This document shows, in pieces, positions 45,385 to 56,000 of a stretch of 64,000 nt of DNA (positions are counted from its first letter, which is position 1; every line of letters starts with the position of its first letter). The position numbers and the translations under genes were made by a program. The DNA comes from Podospora comata. Taxonomy: Eukaryota > Ascomycota > Sordariomycetes > Sordariales > Podosporaceae. The stretch spans positions 4,464,001-4,528,000 of the forward strand of contig CP071497.1 in the NCBI GenBank assembly GCA_017354895.1. Reading direction: 5' to 3'. Under the pieces are notes generated by a model, which saw only the letters and a program-made list of their open reading frames with translations, was not told the origin of the DNA and ran no database searches.

Positions 45385-46612
45385 CTACAACAAAGCAAAT
45401 GTTGTGAGATTGAGACCGCTCTGTTGTAGTGCTTCCTCCGACATCCTTGGATCAAAATTAACCATTTCACCAGTGGTAATATTTCTGAATCTGTCGGAAT
45501 AATTCGGATCGTCGGGCGTTCGATCGTTGCCGACCCGCTCCCATTGTGGTGGCAGTCGACCCAGGCGTGGATCATCATCTGTTGTGCGCTTGGTATTGAA
45601 GTTGTAGTATCGATACGCGTTCTGGTGTCCATTTTGGTCGAGTAGTACTTGCACAGACCAGCCTGCTGGGAGTGGTCCGAGGAGAGCTGTTGCATCATGT
45701 AATCCATACACCATGGACTCGCCAATAAAGCGATACTTTCCATCTCCGGCATTACGTAGTATCACAGGGGCATCGGAGCCCAGGAAGACAGCGATGATGT
45801 CTCCTATTCATACTAATCAGCTTCACACATTTCAAGGTGATTGGATGGGTAGGAAATGCATAGCTACCATTTCTCATCCCCTTGGGACCTGGCCCTACTA
45901 GACCATCCGTGGTGAAGAAGAGTTTTCTCTGGAAGTTAAAGGTTTTGACTGCGTCAAGGATACAAGTGTCAACAATCTCATTCCTTTCAATAGGCCCCTC
46001 TCCGCATATGAGAGTGTCGCGGCAATACTCTGTCCACTCATGAACCGTTGTATAGTAATGATTCCACAGCACCCTGTTTCTGGATATCATGCCACAACGA
46101 CTCAGGGTCCAGGAAAACCCTTCCAGAAATGTTCCGCCGCCAGGATAGGAGTTCTCGACCATGTCTCAGAGCTGCCACCTTCTCACAACCTGCAGGTCCC
46201 CCCTCATCGTGTCTGCCACCTCATCACGCACAACAGCAACTTCACCTGCATGCACGCCGCAAACCTCCAGTACATGGGGAGGAATAAAGCGTGTCACTGA
46301 ACGGGTCCTGCCCGAAGAGAACTGCCCACGCCTGGAAAGAGGCCGAAACGGGCGCGTTCTGAGATCAGGAACCCATGTTGGTATGCCCTCGGTTGCCGGG
46401 ACGTCGTCTCCCAAGCCCGAACATCCAACAAGAGGTTCCGGACGACCAAATTGTTCCATCTGGGGGAGAGCAAACACCTTGTACATTTCAGCCGCCGAGA
46501 GCGAATAGTCGACCTTGACACGTGCAGGTAGCGACGCTGACAGGAATCCCAACAATCCGTAAACCCTATCCGACGGGTTCGAGCATTCACGATCGTCAAA
46601 ATAAACGCACAA
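45385..46612 (-). pseudogene. HET-family protein relic lacking its N-terminal HET domain
   Basis: Two exons (46612-45868 and 45803-45385) with an in-phase GTAGCT...AATAG intron encode the middle and end of a het-6-like protein: CSNPSDRVYGLLGFL, VKVDYSLSAAEMYKVF, TWVPDLR, and the C-terminal DAPVILRNAGDGKYRFIGES with MVYGLHDATAL. In intact relatives the HET domain (SYCWG block) precedes the DRVYGLLG block; nothing like it lies between 46612 and 47000 in any frame. A TGA at 46166-46168 splits the reading frame between WQL and DMVENSYPGGG, probably from a CGA or TGG codon. 5' truncation plus a nonsense mutation makes this a pseudogene. Confidence 0.7.
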
Positions 46613-46899
46613 CTCGCGACAGCGGATCAGGCAGGGTTATACTCGACCAACCGCCTAACATGTCCCATCCTGTCGCGAAACTCGGCCGATGGCAAGCTGT
46701 TCTTGGTGGATAGGCATATGATCGCTATGAGCAACAGCCCTCTCTAGATACCCGAGCAATGTCTTGATCATCGCAGTCAAGATGAAAATGTCGATACCTC
46801 GGAGCCGTCGCATCTGGAGTTGATCCTAACTGCAATTGACAACCTACCGGAGAATAGCAGGCTCGGTCCGGCACAGGTAGACTCGCGCATACAAACGCC
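46613..46899. other. Truncation zone between HET relic and SNF2 relic
   Basis: The 5' parts of two divergently oriented relics are missing here; the sequence is normal in composition and not recognisable. A deletion or rearrangement breakpoint is likely. Confidence 0.35.
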
Positions 46900-48726
46900 A
46901 CTACTAGAGTATATCCGCCCGGGTTACACCACTCCTAGTCCATGTAACTGCCCGAGTGGTAGGCATCAAAGCAAGGCAGTAGACTTCATCATCGGCAGGG
47001 AAAATGTTGACCACACCAAGGTCACATCTTTGAGGAAGGAAACCGAAGAAGGCCGTTCTTCAATGCAGATTCCGGGTCCCATATTACCTTTGTTACACTT
47101 TACTCATTACAAATGCAAATTCCAACACGTCATTACTGACTCCAAGAGCCCGTCTCCAGATAATATTCCGGGTAGCCTACTGGGAGGGGAGATGGGCTTG
47201 GGGGAACCACTCAGCATGATCTCTGCCGTCGTCACGGCCATGTCATGCGCCGAGAGCTATGCAAGGTCAACCCAAACAAGATCAGGGGTTACACCAACCC
47301 TCTCCACACTTGTGATAGTGCCATCTTCGTGTAAGCCGCATTGGTACCAGCACCAAGAATCAGGAAAACTAACAGCAGCAACCAGTTCTTCTGGAAGGAT
47401 GGGTTGAAGAGATAGAAAAGTGAGTTTCATCTGATTGCGCCACCGAAGTCTTGTGCAGTGGCCAGTATGACAGCTACTCGCTGGGCCTAAAGAATCGGCC
47501 GTTTCGTTGTCAGCCGGTTCTGTAGGCCCAACGAGCATGCGCATTTGCGCTCCGGAGATGCCTCTTCCTTCATCCTCTTCATCTTTCCATCATCTATTAG
47601 TGTTACCGGCCGTGATAGTCGCTCACAGACCCCTTAGGCATGTCAAACCTGGCGTCATCACCCACTACAAGTATCATGGGCCCGACAGGCGGCTGGATCC
47701 GTCCAATTTGCCATCAGTGGTACTATCGACATACGGAACAGTGAGCACAGAGACCACACGCGCCAAGAGTATTTTGAGACAGATACACTGGTATCGGATA
47801 GTTCTGGACGAAGGTAAGTCCTGGACACGGCCTAAGCTTCCGCAAACTCCACAACTAACCCTCAGAAACCAGCACACATCATACGTAACTGGTCCACCAA
47901 GCAGTTCCGGGCCATGAACAGCCTATCATCCCATATTCGATGGTGCATGACCGGCACCCCGGTGCAGAATGGCGTTGGCAATATCGGGTCACTAGTTCGG
48001 TTTCTTCGTGTCCCAGTAATGGGAGACGTCGCCAACTTCCGGAAGCACATCCTAGACAAGACCAAACTCACCTCTCTCGAGTCATCAAGCCATGACTTTG
48101 ACAACCTGCGCCTTCTCCTATCCTCTATTTGCCTGAGACGAAACACCTCTGTCCTACAACTGCCAGGGGTCAAATACGAATGCCGACGGCCGCACTTCAG
48201 TGCGGTGGAAAAGGAGGCACATACTAAGCTCATTCTCGCTTGCCAGAAAGCCATTGATCGGTCTGATCTCGGCAACCCAAACAAAGCTGTTGCGTTTCAG
48301 AAAGGACTTGGTTTGGAGTCTTCAAAAGCAGTACTTGAATCACTTCTCCGGCTCCGTCTTTTCTGCGATCGAGGGCTAGCTTTGGGACCGCCCAAGGGGG
48401 GACTCCCCTCGACACTCGTTGAGGCTCTCAGCCTTCTGCAGCAGAAGGGCATCTCGAGATGCGGGGACTGCGGTAACAACAAAATGGCCGCCGGGATGGA
48501 AGGTACCCATCTGACCAACTGCCACGCGTTGGTATGTTCTGAATACCCCATCAAATTTCACGATGAGCTGCTTGAGAGTCACTCGTCCAGTGGCGTCGGT
48601 GGGACCTGTCCATTCTGTGGAGGTCTGCACGAAGGAAAGGGGACGAATGTGAAAGCCCAGCAGGCAAGTCAGGCGCGAAGGATTGCCTCGGATTTGCACC
48701 AGTTCTTGACGCAGATCATGATGTGA
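46900..48726 (+). pseudogene. SNF2/Rad5-like helicase, ATP-binding motif lost, C-terminal helicase lobe absent
   Basis: The conceptual product follows the first lobe of a Rad5/RAD16-type DNA translocase. PGSLLGGEMGLGEPLSMI (about 47168-47220) is the Walker A region, with GEP where GKT is needed. Then come TLVIVPSS, VVLSTYGTV, DEAH (split by the intron 47814-47872, which joins LDE to AHIIRNW in phase) and WCMTGTPVQN (motif III). A zinc-ribbon-like CGDCGNN and CPFCGG occur before the end. The frame near 47330-47500 contains stops and needs a doubtful intron. The protein ends at 48726 without the second RecA lobe. Loss of the catalytic Lys and missing lobe argue for a relic; similar genes are often duplicated in fungal accessory regions. 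Confidence 0.65.
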
Positions 48727-50181
48727 TACGAAGTAGCGTGTTGGATGCGCTGGAGACAGAACAGCTAACCTGCTGGCTCGCAATTGCTACAGGGGTGAGA
48801 CGGGAGCGCTGCAGTCTAGGATGAGCTCCCTGCCCTCGGCACGCACTGTGCCTCTTGCCTGCAAGAACCCTAACGGACACTATACTTCCCGCACATTCCA
48901 GCGTCCAACCCTGAAACATCCCGTGTTCTTCCAGACAGCAATCACATCATGTAGAACAGCACTGACCACATTCTCAACTCATCCTTCTTCTCTCTTTTCT
49001 CACCAAGCAACCACCGACCTCCCGACCGTCATTCCTCCCCACTGACTTCCCCGGATTTTCCTTCAGCGGAGCAGCAGCTAGAAAGCGGGCCGCGCACGAT
49101 TTCCGATTTCCCCAGACGCCAAGTCACATCGACCCCGCAGCTTTCGCGATGCATGACAAGGATCAGGGGAGGACTGCCGAGGCTCTAGGACGTTGGGAGG
49201 AGGGAGGGGTTTGACATCTGATTCTGGAAACAGAGAACGGAACATCTATGCGCTCTGTCGGTAGATTCGGTGGCTGGACACTCACTAGTGTGGCTCCTGA
49301 TGGTAGCTTTGGTGGCTGGACTAACTTGACAGCCTACACGGCCATAGGACAGCCCAGAGCATCTGGAACAGAGTTGAAGTCAAAACCGAGATTTTGGGCC
49401 TGATGCCTATCTTCTCAGGTTGACGGCAAATTAGAGATACGGAAAGCAGCACAAAGTCAAGCATGTGGATCGGGGGAACTTCCGGTTTTGTCTGCTTGGT
49501 GGTCAGAATCAGCAGTCACACTGGGTTTGCGAGAACAGTTGTCTTTGCGGGGAAAAGGATGTGTTGCGATCTTGGCTTGTGAGTTACCCTGGAGCGAGGT
49601 CGTATCATGGAGTAGCAACCACTCGGTGTTATTCATCACTACCACCCGAGTCGGCCTGCTTGGGAGCAAAGTGGGTTGTTAATACTCATGGGAATCGTCC
49701 TACCTCTGGTGTACTTCAGGCTAACAACAGCCCAGAGCCCGGAAGGATGAAGCCATGCGCATGCCCACCTGAAATTCAAGCATATATCTCGAGAAGATGC
49801 CGATGATATTGCTTGAAGATCAACATTCAATATTCCCACCCATGACGCACTTTTGCCCTGCACGATACAGGTTATTTCTACACACTAGAAGACTGCATGA
49901 TGACCCTTCTGGCAAGTTCCTGCATGTTGGGCTGCAGAGGTATCTCGGTGTCACCCTCCACGAGACAGCAAATCCGGGGAAACAGGGCTCGTCGTTCTCC
50001 ACAGCCATCTCAGGAACGAATGAAATACTTGATATACATCTATCACAAGCATCTACAGCTTCTGGTTTAATCTACTACTTATATTGCTGCGCGCCAAGAT
50101 GTGGTACATGCGGAGAAGCTCGTGATGGCTGCTCGCTGCTCCGCTGTCAGAACCAACAGGCGGAAAGAGCTTGAGGCCTGG
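48727..50181. other. Intergenic, nothing recognised
   Basis: About 1.45 kb. A pyrimidine-rich patch lies near 48960-49060. Short frames around 49460-49860 on both strands have no support. The final part is the promoter of the CFEM gene. Confidence 0.4.
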
Positions 50182-50188
50182 TATAAAA
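50182..50188 (+). promoter_or_regulatory. TATA box of the triple-CFEM gene
   Basis: TATAAAA in CTGGTATAAAAGCTC, about 93 bp upstream of the ATG at 50275. Confidence 0.6.
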
Positions 50189-50274
50189 GCTCTCGACCCT
50201 GATCACGCCATTCAAGAAGAAGAATCTTTGGTCACCCCCTCCTTTCATTTACAGGTTTCATAGGGACCTGGGCT

Positions 50275-51978
50275 ATGATGGTATCTTCTACCGCAACTGT
50301 ACCCATCCTCTTGGCAGCAGCAAGCGGCGTCCTCGCTCTTGTTCCCACTCCCGTTCTTCAGCACAATGGCCGATCCGAAATCACACCCGGTCCGTCCTGC
50401 GGCGAGTTCCCCTGCGGCTCAGAACTAGCAGCCATCCCCAGCTGTGCCATCCCTTGTATCGAGTCAGCGGGCTTGGGTCTAGGCTGCGCGACGGCCGACT
50501 ACGGATGCCAGTGTGACAACCTCGACGCCCTTCAAGGAGCTGCAGTCAACTGTGTCATCGACGGCTGTGGTGGTTTCGACAATGCTATCCCTGTGGTGTA
50601 CTCTGCTGTGGCCATGTGCCAGTGTGTGGGCTCCAACAGCCCCTTGCCTACACCCTGCCCATCGACCACCACCACAAGCGAGGAGCCAGTCATCACCGAG
50701 GCTCCCTGCGGTGACTTCCCTTGCTCCGCCGAGCTTGAAGCCATTCCCAGCTGTGCTATACCATGCATTGAGAACTCAGGCGAGAAGTTTGGTTGCGGCA
50801 GGACAGAATACGGCTGCCAATGCCAGAACCTAGATGCTATCCAAGGCGATGCCGTACTGTGCGTTATCGATGCTTGTGGTGGCTTCGACAATGCTATTCC
50901 CGTCGTGTACTCTGCCGTGGCCATGTGTCAGTGTGTAGCGAGAAACACGCCGCTGCCGACTGCTTGCCCGACGACGAGCACTGTGGGGACTACGTCAACA
51001 GCTGAGACGTCGACTGAGGAAACCAGCACCGTTGAGACCTCCACCGTGGAGACCAGCACCGTTGAAACCTCCACCGCCGAGACCACCGCTGTAGAGACAT
51101 CCACCGCCGAGACCTCGACGGTAGAAACCTCGACGGTCGAGCCATCCTCCACCCCGACATCTGACTGCCCCGAAGAATCGACCACCTTGGACATATCTAC
51201 ACCGCCTACACCTTCCATCACCACACCCTCAATCGTCACCACCACCACAGCAGTAATCTGCCACACCCCCTGTGTTGGCCAAGCATCCGCCATTCCTGTC
51301 TGCGCAACGGCCTGCATCGAGTCCGCCGGTGGTGCCGTCGGCTGCGAAAGGGGTGACCACAATTGCCAGTGCGCGTCGAGCGATGCCATTCAGGCGACTG
51401 CTGTCAACTGTGTGCTTGGGGCTTGTGGGGGTATTCCTGGAGCGGTGAAGGTTGTTGAGTCGGTTGCTGCTATGTGCGGGTGTGTCAGTGCTAGCCGGCT
51501 GAGTTCTTGTGAGACGACTACGAAGACGATTACGGTTGGGGATGGTGATGATGATGGGGGGTTTGTTACTACTACTCCTGGGGGGAGTCAGCCTGGGAGT
51601 GGGTTTGTGAGTGTTACTAAGACTGGGGGTGGTGGTGGAGGGCCGGTTGAGACGTCTCAGCCTGGAGATGGTGGTGATGAAGATGGTGGTGATGGAGATG
51701 GTGGTGATGGAGATGGTGGTGATGGAGATGGTGGTGATGGAGATGGTGGTGATGGAGATGGGGATGGAGATGGAAATGGGGATGGGGTCAGTGATGGAGG
51801 TGATGACGATGATGTTGGTGACGGTGGTGATGGACCCGGAGATGACGATGAGCCCCAAGGCCCTACACCAACCACCCCACGCCCACCTGTCGTCACCGCA
51901 GGCGCCTCTTCTAATACTCTTTTTAGTGGCGCTTCAGGCTTCACTGGTCTCCTGATGATGTGGGCAGCTTTTGTGTAA
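50275..51978 (+). CDS. GPI-anchored surface protein with three CFEM domains, 567 aa
   Basis: CFEM domains are eight-cysteine modules found on fungal cell walls and membranes; some bind haem for iron uptake. A signal peptide (about 1-21) leads into CFEM 1 (about 42-115), CFEM 2 (about 145-215, nearly a duplicate: CGGFDNAIPVVYSAVAMCQC occurs in both) and CFEM 3 (about 332-405). A Thr/Ser linker of repeated STVET units separates domains 2 and 3. A Gly/Asp-rich segment (GDGGDGDGG, 12-bp DNA units near 51660-51790) precedes a C-terminal hydrophobic tail (GFTGLLMMWAAFV), a likely GPI signal. The axial haem-ligand position is Asp in domain 1 (DYGCQC) and 3 (DHNCQC) but Glu in 2 (EYGCQC). It is a single exon with tandem ATGs, and intact. 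Confidence 0.88.
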   Translation: MMVSSTATVPILLAAASGVLALVPTPVLQHNGRSEITPGPSCGEFPCGSELAAIPSCAIPCIESAGLGLGCATADYGCQCDNLDALQGAAVNCVIDGCGGFDNAIPVVYSAVAMCQCVGSNSPLPTPCPSTTTTSEEPVITEAPCGDFPCSAELEAIPSCAIPCIENSGEKFGCGRTEYGCQCQNLDAIQGDAVLCVIDACGGFDNAIPVVYSAVAMCQCVARNTPLPTACPTTSTVGTTSTAETSTEETSTVETSTVETSTVETSTAETTAVETSTAETSTVETSTVEPSSTPTSDCPEESTTLDISTPPTPSITTPSIVTTTTAVICHTPCVGQASAIPVCATACIESAGGAVGCERGDHNCQCASSDAIQATAVNCVLGACGGIPGAVKVVESVAAMCGCVSASRLSSCETTTKTITVGDGDDDGGFVTTTPGGSQPGSGFVSVTKTGGGGGGPVETSQPGDGGDEDGGDGDGGDGDGGDGDGGDGDGGDGDGDGDGNGDGVSDGGDDDDVGDGGDGPGDDDEPQGPTPTTPRPPVVTAGASSNTLFSGASGFTGLLMMWAAFV

Positions 51979-53024
51979 GCCAGTCGATCAGTGATGATCG
52001 ACTGGTGGATATTTTGTAGAAATCCCTGCCACTCTGATGGAGGGAAAATCGACATTGATTCCTCTAATCCGAACATACCTCGTTAAAGTTCCTTTGTTCG
52101 TGATCCAAACATTGCCATGTATTAGGGCATTCAGCCGCAGAAAGTGTCATGGTCATCCGACCTTTGGTTGATGTCCCGGAGCTTAGATGCCAAAGCAGAG
52201 TTGGTTAGGTACGTTGGGCAACGTCACGGCTTGACAGCAATCAGTTCACCCGCAGAAACATGATTATCAACAGCAACATGATCATCAGCAGCTGCCAGGC
52301 TATGAGCAACAACCAAGCAACGGGCAACACCCAGGCTGCCAGCAGCAAACCCTCCATCAGCACCAACAAGCCAATGGGCAGCCGTCTGTCTATCAGTACC
52401 AAACACCCCATCACCTGCAGTAGCCAGGCCACGGGCAGCAACCCGCCTACCCACAGCAACAACCTGTTCCTCGCCCTTCACCATAAGCCGCAGATTTAGC
52501 CCGGCCTCATGGCTGGGTTGTGAGCTGGGAATATCCCCATGTGGTTGTTTTCTATGGGATGACGACAGGGATTGACGATATACTGTTGAATTACTGGGAT
52601 TATGATTGCCTGGTGTTTGACATCGTTTTTTTGTGTCATATACCTTCCTCTCATGGGGAAAGACTTCAAGGGGCTTACCATAAACTCGTGACGGTGTTGG
52701 GATTGTTTTAAGAGTCTTGTTATAGGTTTAACCGGAGGCTGAGTTGGTGAACTGGTACGAATGAGCGCAAAGTGAGAAGTTGAAGAAGATAAATATATTC
52801 CGACATTAAGCCGTCTCAGCAACGGTCTCTCATGTACTCCTTGCGCAATATCAAGCAATAAATCACCACCAACTCCAAACACCTCTTCTCCGTTTTTTAT
52901 ATGCCCAATCCCAACTCCTTGATGTGTATACCCGGGTATCTCTTCACCCGTCATCAGAAGGAAAACATTATACATGAATCACTTAAAAATCCGACAAACG
53001 AAATCCCCCCATTAACTCCCGTCT
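51979..53024. other. Intergenic with a Gln-rich coding relic at 52230-52490
   Basis: Between the CFEM gene and the giant gene. At about 52234-52490 one plus-strand frame reads a Gln/His/Pro-rich peptide (KHDYQQQHDHQQLPGYEQQ, later GQQPAYPQQQP) interrupted by a CAG-to-TAG-type stop and ending at TAA. A possible intron end (TTGACAG) precedes it. It looks like a decayed Q-rich protein tail; the remainder is unremarkable. Confidence 0.4.
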
Positions 53025-56000
53025 TTACTTCCAGTAAACATCCATCCAAAACCAGTTCTTCGGATTAACAGCCGCCGCGCCCGTCCTAGCCCTCCCTCTC
53101 TCCTTCTGTCTCGGACCAGTGACATGCTGCTGCGCAAGTCCCTCACTGTTACCCACAACCGCTCCATACTTCTTCACTCTAGCAGGCTTGGGTTGAGTTG
53201 GTGGACGGGGAGTCATCTCATGTCTCTGCTCGTCGATGTCTTCCCACTCTCCGTCAGTTTTCTGCGCTGCCTTCCCCTTTCCTTTGTCCTTGTTTTTGTT
53301 CTTGACAGTAGCTGCTTTCTTCGCTCTTGAACGAGTGAACAAGCCCCTCTTCTTCTTAGGTTTGGGCGGCTCGTCAAACTCAGCTTCGTTATATTCAGGG
53401 ATGGTCTGTTGCCATTGCTGAGGTGTCTGCTGCTGGCGAGCATTAGGTCCAACAATGGCCCCAACCGCGGAAGTGCGTCTGTTTGGACCTTGCATGAGTT
53501 GCGGGCTGCCAGACTTGACACGACCCACACGGGCTATTTGGTCGTCCTGGGTGTTCATCTTGCCCATTTCGATGTCGTCGGTAGACTGGGTCTTTTTCTT
53601 GGAACGAGAGAACAGTCTGGCCCAGAAGCCCTTCCTTTTCTCCGGTTGCTGAGCGTCGATATCAGGTGAACCACCCGAGACGGCCTCGCGCGGGCTGGCT
53701 CGTGGTGACTGTTTTTGTAGTTGAGACTTCTTGCCAAATAACCGGGCCCAGAATCCTCGCTTTTTAGGTGCTTCGTCAGCCTTGTCGGCGGGTAGCCGTT
53801 CGGCTGCCATCATCTGACGCGACTGGAAATTCTGTGGGCCACGCTCGACTGTTGCCATGTTGCCGAAGTTGGCGCTTTGTCGTGTAGGCTCCATGGCGCG
53901 GGCCTGGCGAGTGTTCTGCATTTCGTATGACTCTTGAGGGATCGGGCTGGGGGCTTCAACATCGGTGACCACAGTCTTGTCGCGTCGGCCGAACCATGCG
54001 AAGAAGCCCTTCTTCTTCGGCGCAGGTTCCTCAACGTTGGTGTCGTTGGCAACGTTCCACTCGTTGGCTGGCTGAGGCGCTAGGCTAGGTGTCCGTGAAG
54101 TGTTGTTTTGCACAACATTCAGTCCGCGAGAACTTGTCGCGGTGGGAGGCGGTGGTTGAGAAACTGGCCGAGATTGCTCCGTCTGCTTGACAATTGGAGA
54201 GTTGCCGCTGCTCCCGGGCGTTTCTGTGGTACTCTGCTTTTGCTTGCCAAATCCAAAGAGACCCTTAAATGTCCACCCAGATGATTTGCCGGTGGAGGTA
54301 TGATACTGCTCCTCGAGTGATTCCATGCCAAATCCAAGCGTTGCTGTAGCCATGAGAGGAAGCAGCCACAAGTACCTTTGGGTGTTGGCGCCGTGCTTAG
54401 CAGTGACATTGGCTGTTACCGCGTCCTGAGTGTTGTTATCCGAGACACTGTTCAGCTGCATTGGTTCGTTGGCCTGATATGCGTCCTGACTGTTGGATCT
54501 TAGCCCTGGGTTGGCACTTCGAGTCTGTTGCTCCGTTGGGTGCGTTTGCTTGGGAAAGAGACTCAGTGGGCGGCTTGGAGGTGGAGGTGGAGGGGGAGGT
54601 TGATATTGTTGTTGCTCGACAACTCTCTCCTCCTGCACGATAATGGCGGGTGATGATGTATAGCTATGACATTTTGGCTGCTGTTGGTCGTAGCCATCCT
54701 GCGCAATCTGCTCTGGTTGGACATAGGTGTAATCTTCGTATGGGCTTGCTGGTTCATCTTGCATGTACTCTTCTATGGATGGCCGATCATGAGGAACTTG
54801 GTAATCCACCGATTCCACTCGCACCGGAGACACTGATGTTTGGCGGGCAGAATAGTCTTTGGAAACACGTTGTGGTGACTGAGGTGGCATTTGGTGGGAG
54901 ACTGGAGAACGCTCAACCGGGGCGTATGTGTCGAGATTTCTGGCATCCGCATTCATGATCTCAAACTCAGGTTCCGAGAGTCGTCGATCGTCGCCAATGG
55001 AATCATGCTTCGACAAGTAAGTGTTTGTATCAACTGCGGGGGACTGAGCGCTTTCCATTGGGCTGGGGGGTGCGGCAAATCCACGGGTGCTTTGTTGAAC
55101 GGGAAACTTTGGTGGTCTCGGCCAAGCAGCAGGGTATATGTGGTCAACCTCCGCAGGGGTTTGTGGCGAAGTCATTGCGTTCTCACCAGCCCAGCCCGTA
55201 TGGTCGTAAGAATCATCTTTTTCCTCGATGTTCTGTTCCTGGTGATAGTGCTCGGTGGAAGTGAATCGACTATCGACCAGTGGGCTTTGCTGAAAGGTAA
55301 GAGGTGAGAGCATCTCGTGATCGTGAGGGTCATCAGGCGGCGTCACGGGTCTGTGTTGGCTTGCATCCCATCCAGGCACTGGGCTCGAGACATACTCGAC
55401 ATCTTGTTGCATATCTTCGGGTGGCGGGGTGAGCGGTCTTGGAGACAGTAGCTGCGAGTCACGCCCCCAGTTAGAAGCAACTGCAGGGCTCTTCAGATGG
55501 TTGTTGAAGGATGGAGAGAGTGCATTGGATCCGTAGGTGTCATCATCTGGGGTGATTGGGCGAGGGAACGGCTCGTCTGTGTGATGGGGCTCTCCAGAGG
55601 TCTCCTCGGGATTGTAAGGTTCTTCATCTAAGGCCTGATGAATTTCTTGTGCCACGGGATAGACCACCTCTTCATCAGAATAAACGATGATTGTCTCGCT
55701 CTCATCCTCCCGGGTCTCGGGTTCCAGCTGTGGTTGGTTTAGCGGTGGGGATGGGGGAGGCGAGAGATCGTCAATTGGCCCTTGATAAGACGGCGTGGGC
55801 TCGGGGTGGACGGGCAGAACGTCATCCTCTGGTTGAGAATGAAGTTCTTCATGATATTGTGGCTGCTCGTCAGTGTATGAAGCTTCGTCTTCTGTCAGAT
55901 CACCTCCCCAGCCTTGTCCAGAATACAGGTCTTGCCCTGGCTCCTCGTAGCTTTGTTCCACTGGGACTTGGCCATGTTCCTGATTTGGCTCTTGGACCAT

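Noticed and set aside
51229-52076. Ile/Thr-rich and Pro/Ser-rich minus-strand frames opposite the CFEM gene
   Set aside because: They arise from the complement of Gly/Asp and Thr repeats; no independent support.
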